Below, one piece after another: positions 7,248 to 8,843 of a DNA stretch of 8,843 nt. The DNA comes from Saprospirales bacterium. GTDB taxonomy: Bacteria; Bacteroidota; Bacteroidia; Chitinophagales; Saprospiraceae. Positions within the stretch are counted from its first letter, which is position 1. Every line of letters begins with the position of its first letter. The translations under genes were made by a program, and so were the position numbers. The notes under the pieces are model-generated. The model did no database searches. It had not been told where the DNA came from and saw nothing but the letters and a program-made list of their open reading frames with translations. The stretch spans positions 1 to 8,843 of the forward strand of contig DLXL01000048.1 in the NCBI GenBank assembly GCA_003448025.1. Direction: 5' to 3'.

Positions 7248-7286
7248 TTGCACTTTGCCGGCCATTTGAATGCCGACAAAGTGCAA
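7248..7286 (-). terminator. Intrinsic terminator after the type IX cargo gene
   Basis: Arms 7248-7262 and 7272-7286 form a 15-bp stem with one C/A mismatch and a 9-nt loop (7263-7271). Read on the minus strand, the stem is followed at once by TTGATTTTTAT, a reasonable U-tract. It lies 37 bp beyond the TAG stop of the type IX-secreted protein gene and so should end that transcript before the metallopeptidase gene. The rest of the 201-bp gap (7122-7322) must then contain the metallopeptidase promoter, but I could not identify a confident -7/-33 pair. Confidence 0.8.
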
Positions 7287-7322
7287 AAGAAAGTCAAATA
7301 AGAAATGGCCTGGGGCTGAATC

Positions 7323-8843
7323 CTATCTGATAATAACCAACTTCTGGAAATAGTTCCGGGCGTCTTTTTGAATATTCAGGTAATACACTCCGTTATTCAT
7401 TCCGTTCAGATCCAGGCGGGTGTTTTGTTGTGAGATCAGGCTACTTCCAACGAGCCGGCCATTGGCATCAAAGACCGACAATTGGGCAGTGCCAGAAAAG
7501 GTTTCCGGAAACTCAACCTGGCAAAAATCAGCAGCTGGATTAGGGTAAATAAGAATACCGGCTTCTGAAGCTTCCAGATCCTTTACATCTACCAGGCCGC
7601 CAAATTTCACATCATCCCAGTAGTAGGTTTTTTCACCCGCCGCAGATCCGGGAGTACCGAAGTTGAAGAAGATAGAAACCTTGTTGTATGTATTGGCAAG
7701 ATTAAGCGCAGCCGTACCGGGAGCTTGATTGCTGAAGTTAAATTCCAGCGTTTGCCAGGCGCCGGCAACGGTGGTAACGGCTTCTGTTTCCACACTGATG
7801 GTTGGATTGCCGGCGTCTTCTACCTTCAGCCGGATTGGTGTGTTCGCATCAGGCGACCAAACCCGGACAGTCATTTTGGTGTTGGAGGCTGTAAATGGAA
7901 CCGGGGAGGACAGGCCACTACCACCGTTCGTTGTTCCGGCCCAAAGCTCGGCATTGGCCGTTTTGATGGCTTTGCCAACCAGATTCGCCGGATCAGTTGG
8001 ATCGGTAACAATGGAAGAAGCGTTGCCGCCAAAGTCTACCAGGGAGTATGCTACGGTAGCTGTATCCTGGAAGGTAATAGGCAGGTTTACTTGTGCCAAA
8101 CCACTTCCTCCACCTCCAATGAACTTAACTTCATCCCAGTAATAAGTCTTTTCTCCTGCTATGGCGCCAGTGGTGCCGAAGTTAAAGAAGATGGAAATTT
8201 TGTTATAGGTATTGGCCAGATTTAGCCCAGCTGTGCCCGGCGCCTGATTGCTAAAGTTAAATTCCAGGGTTTCCCACTGACCCGCCAGGGTGGTATTCTT
8301 TTCTGTTTCCACACTGATACCCGGGTTTGCAGCATTTTCAGCTTTCAAACGTATGGGCGTATTAGCATCCGGCGACCAAACACGTACGCTCATTTTGGTA
8401 TTCGCTGACGTGAAGGGTATAGCTGTAGCCAGGCCGGAGCCACCGTTGGTGGTGCCTGCCCAAAGTTCAGCCGTGTTTATTTTGATAGCCTTGCCCACGA
8501 GATTGTTGGGGTCTGTAGGATCCACAACAATGGAGGAAATATTGCCGCCAAAATCGGTCAATTTGTAATCTACTGTAGCGGTGTCCTGGAAAGTGATAGG
8601 CAGACTCACCTGAGCTTTTCCACTGCCACCGTTGAATTGCTCAATGTCGTCAACATAAAAGGTAAAATTGGGGGAGCCATTGCCCACTGTTCCAAGGTCG
8701 AAAATGAATACCACTTTTTGATATACATTCGAAGGATTGGCTCCAGTGAAGTCAAAAACCAGTGTTTCCCAGGCATTCCCAACGGTGGTTGTTTTTTCCT
8801 GCTCGTAAGCAATAACCCCGTTTGATGGGTTTTCAAATTTTAA
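7323..8843 (-). CDS. Type IX-secreted modular protein with repeated carbohydrate-binding-like domains (C-terminal part, 5' end outside window)
   Basis: The frame is open to the right edge, so only the last 506 residues are present; a GTG at 8714 is merely an internal valine codon. Numbering from the first residue seen, a diverged module ends near residue 71. Two near-identical modules follow at about 77-241 and 250-414, each starting AQV(S/N)LPITFQDTATV and ending YYWD(E/D)VKF, separated by short Gly/Ser linkers. The conserved strings DFGGN, ELWAGTTNGGSGL, VRVWSPDANTPIRLK and LANTYNK recur in each. They resemble jelly-roll, CBM-like modules found next to glycosidases in Bacteroidota; sugar binding is an inference. 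The last 80 or so residues form a type A sorting domain: IYPNPA, then LSVFDANGRLVG, then GVYYLNIQ and a final KLVIIR. The protein should therefore cross the outer membrane by the type IX system and be released or attached to the surface. Any catalytic domain lies outside the window. Confidence 0.85.
   Translation of the reverse strand, partial: LKFENPSNGVIAYEQEKTTTVGNAWETLVFDFTGANPSNVYQKVVFIFDLGTVGNGSPNFTFYVDDIEQFNGGSGKAQVSLPITFQDTATVDYKLTDFGGNISSIVVDPTDPNNLVGKAIKINTAELWAGTTNGGSGLATAIPFTSANTKMSVRVWSPDANTPIRLKAENAANPGISVETEKNTTLAGQWETLEFNFSNQAPGTAGLNLANTYNKISIFFNFGTTGAIAGEKTYYWDEVKFIGGGGSGLAQVNLPITFQDTATVAYSLVDFGGNASSIVTDPTDPANLVGKAIKTANAELWAGTTNGGSGLSSPVPFTASNTKMTVRVWSPDANTPIRLKVEDAGNPTISVETEAVTTVAGAWQTLEFNFSNQAPGTAALNLANTYNKVSIFFNFGTPGSAAGEKTYYWDDVKFGGLVDVKDLEASEAGILIYPNPAADFCQVEFPETFSGTAQLSVFDANGRLVGSSLISQQNTRLDLNGMNNGVYYLNIQKDARNYFQKLVIIR
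7326..7574 (-). other. Type IX secretion C-terminal sorting domain (Por secretion tail)
   Basis: The final 83 codons of the modular protein carry the usual order of motifs: an IYPNPA strand entry, a hydrophobic strand with DANGRLVG, and the closing GVYYLNIQ ... KLVIIR. This domain directs passage through the PorV/Sov-type outer-membrane translocon and is normally cleaved by PorU. Its presence implies that the host genome encodes a type IX system, none of which lies in this window. Confidence 0.88.
7602..8096 (-). repeat. Module repeat copy, C-terminal (about 165 codons)
   Basis: This segment encodes the module closest to the sorting domain. It is near-identical at protein level to the copy at 8121-8615, with a start-to-start spacing of 519 bp. 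Differences are scattered (for example KAENAANPG against KVEDAGNPT) and there are no visible frame breaks. Confidence 0.85.
8121..8615 (-). repeat. Module repeat copy, middle (about 165 codons)
   Basis: This is the partner copy of 7602-8096, in the same orientation and reading frame, joined to it by a GGGGSG-type linker. Upstream of it (8630-8843), the protein continues as a third, clearly more diverged module ending FYVDDIEQF in place of YYWDEVKF. Confidence 0.85.

Noticed and set aside
7602..8615. Repeat region as a CRISPR array or mobile element
   Set aside because: The repeats are about 500 bp long, in frame, and encode protein modules. There are no short repeats with spacers, terminal inverted repeats or transposase.

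Overview
The window most likely comes from a member of the Bacteroidota. The evidence is a protein ending in a type IX secretion (Por secretion) C-terminal sorting domain, two lipoproteins with SPII signal peptides, and genes that lack Shine-Dalgarno sequences and instead have A/C-rich leaders. Homopolymer and base use suggest moderate GC. The style of the repeated surface module suggests the Saprospiria, but that is a guess from memory of similar proteins, not something shown here.

The left part (1-5358, plus strand) is a two-gene redox unit. The first gene encodes a GltD/NfnB-like NAD(P)H- and FAD-binding oxidoreductase with an N-terminal Fe-S domain and a C-terminal two-cluster ferredoxin domain. 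After 75 bp comes a complete pyruvate:ferredoxin (flavodoxin) oxidoreductase, nifJ, with all the expected cluster, TPP and pyruvate residues. No terminator lies between them. The simplest reading is that NifJ makes acetyl-CoA and low-potential electrons, and the flavoprotein passes these electrons to or from NAD(P). The short gap is built from a degenerate 24-bp direct repeat that also contains the stop codon of the first gene.

A strong hairpin (5361-5406) separates this unit from three minus-strand genes that converge on it. In their own transcription order these are: (i) the C-terminal part of a large type IX-secreted protein (7323 to the right edge, N-terminus outside the window), with two near-identical beta-sandwich modules of about 165 residues and a diverged third; (ii) a lipoprotein metallopeptidase with an HExGH...LADEY motif of the M64 type (6039-7121); and (iii) a small lipoprotein of unknown function (5413-5961). 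A clear intrinsic terminator follows the type IX cargo gene, so it is probably transcribed separately from the peptidase. The peptidase and small lipoprotein genes are 77 bp apart, with an 18-bp palindrome between them.

No RNA gene, CRISPR array, insertion sequence or phage gene was seen. No gene-free stretch exceeds 300 bp. I found no convincing wholly new system. The most interesting points are the gene pairing of PFOR with an Fe-S flavoprotein, the repeat-built spacer, the duplicated modules, and the cysteine-rich peptidase.
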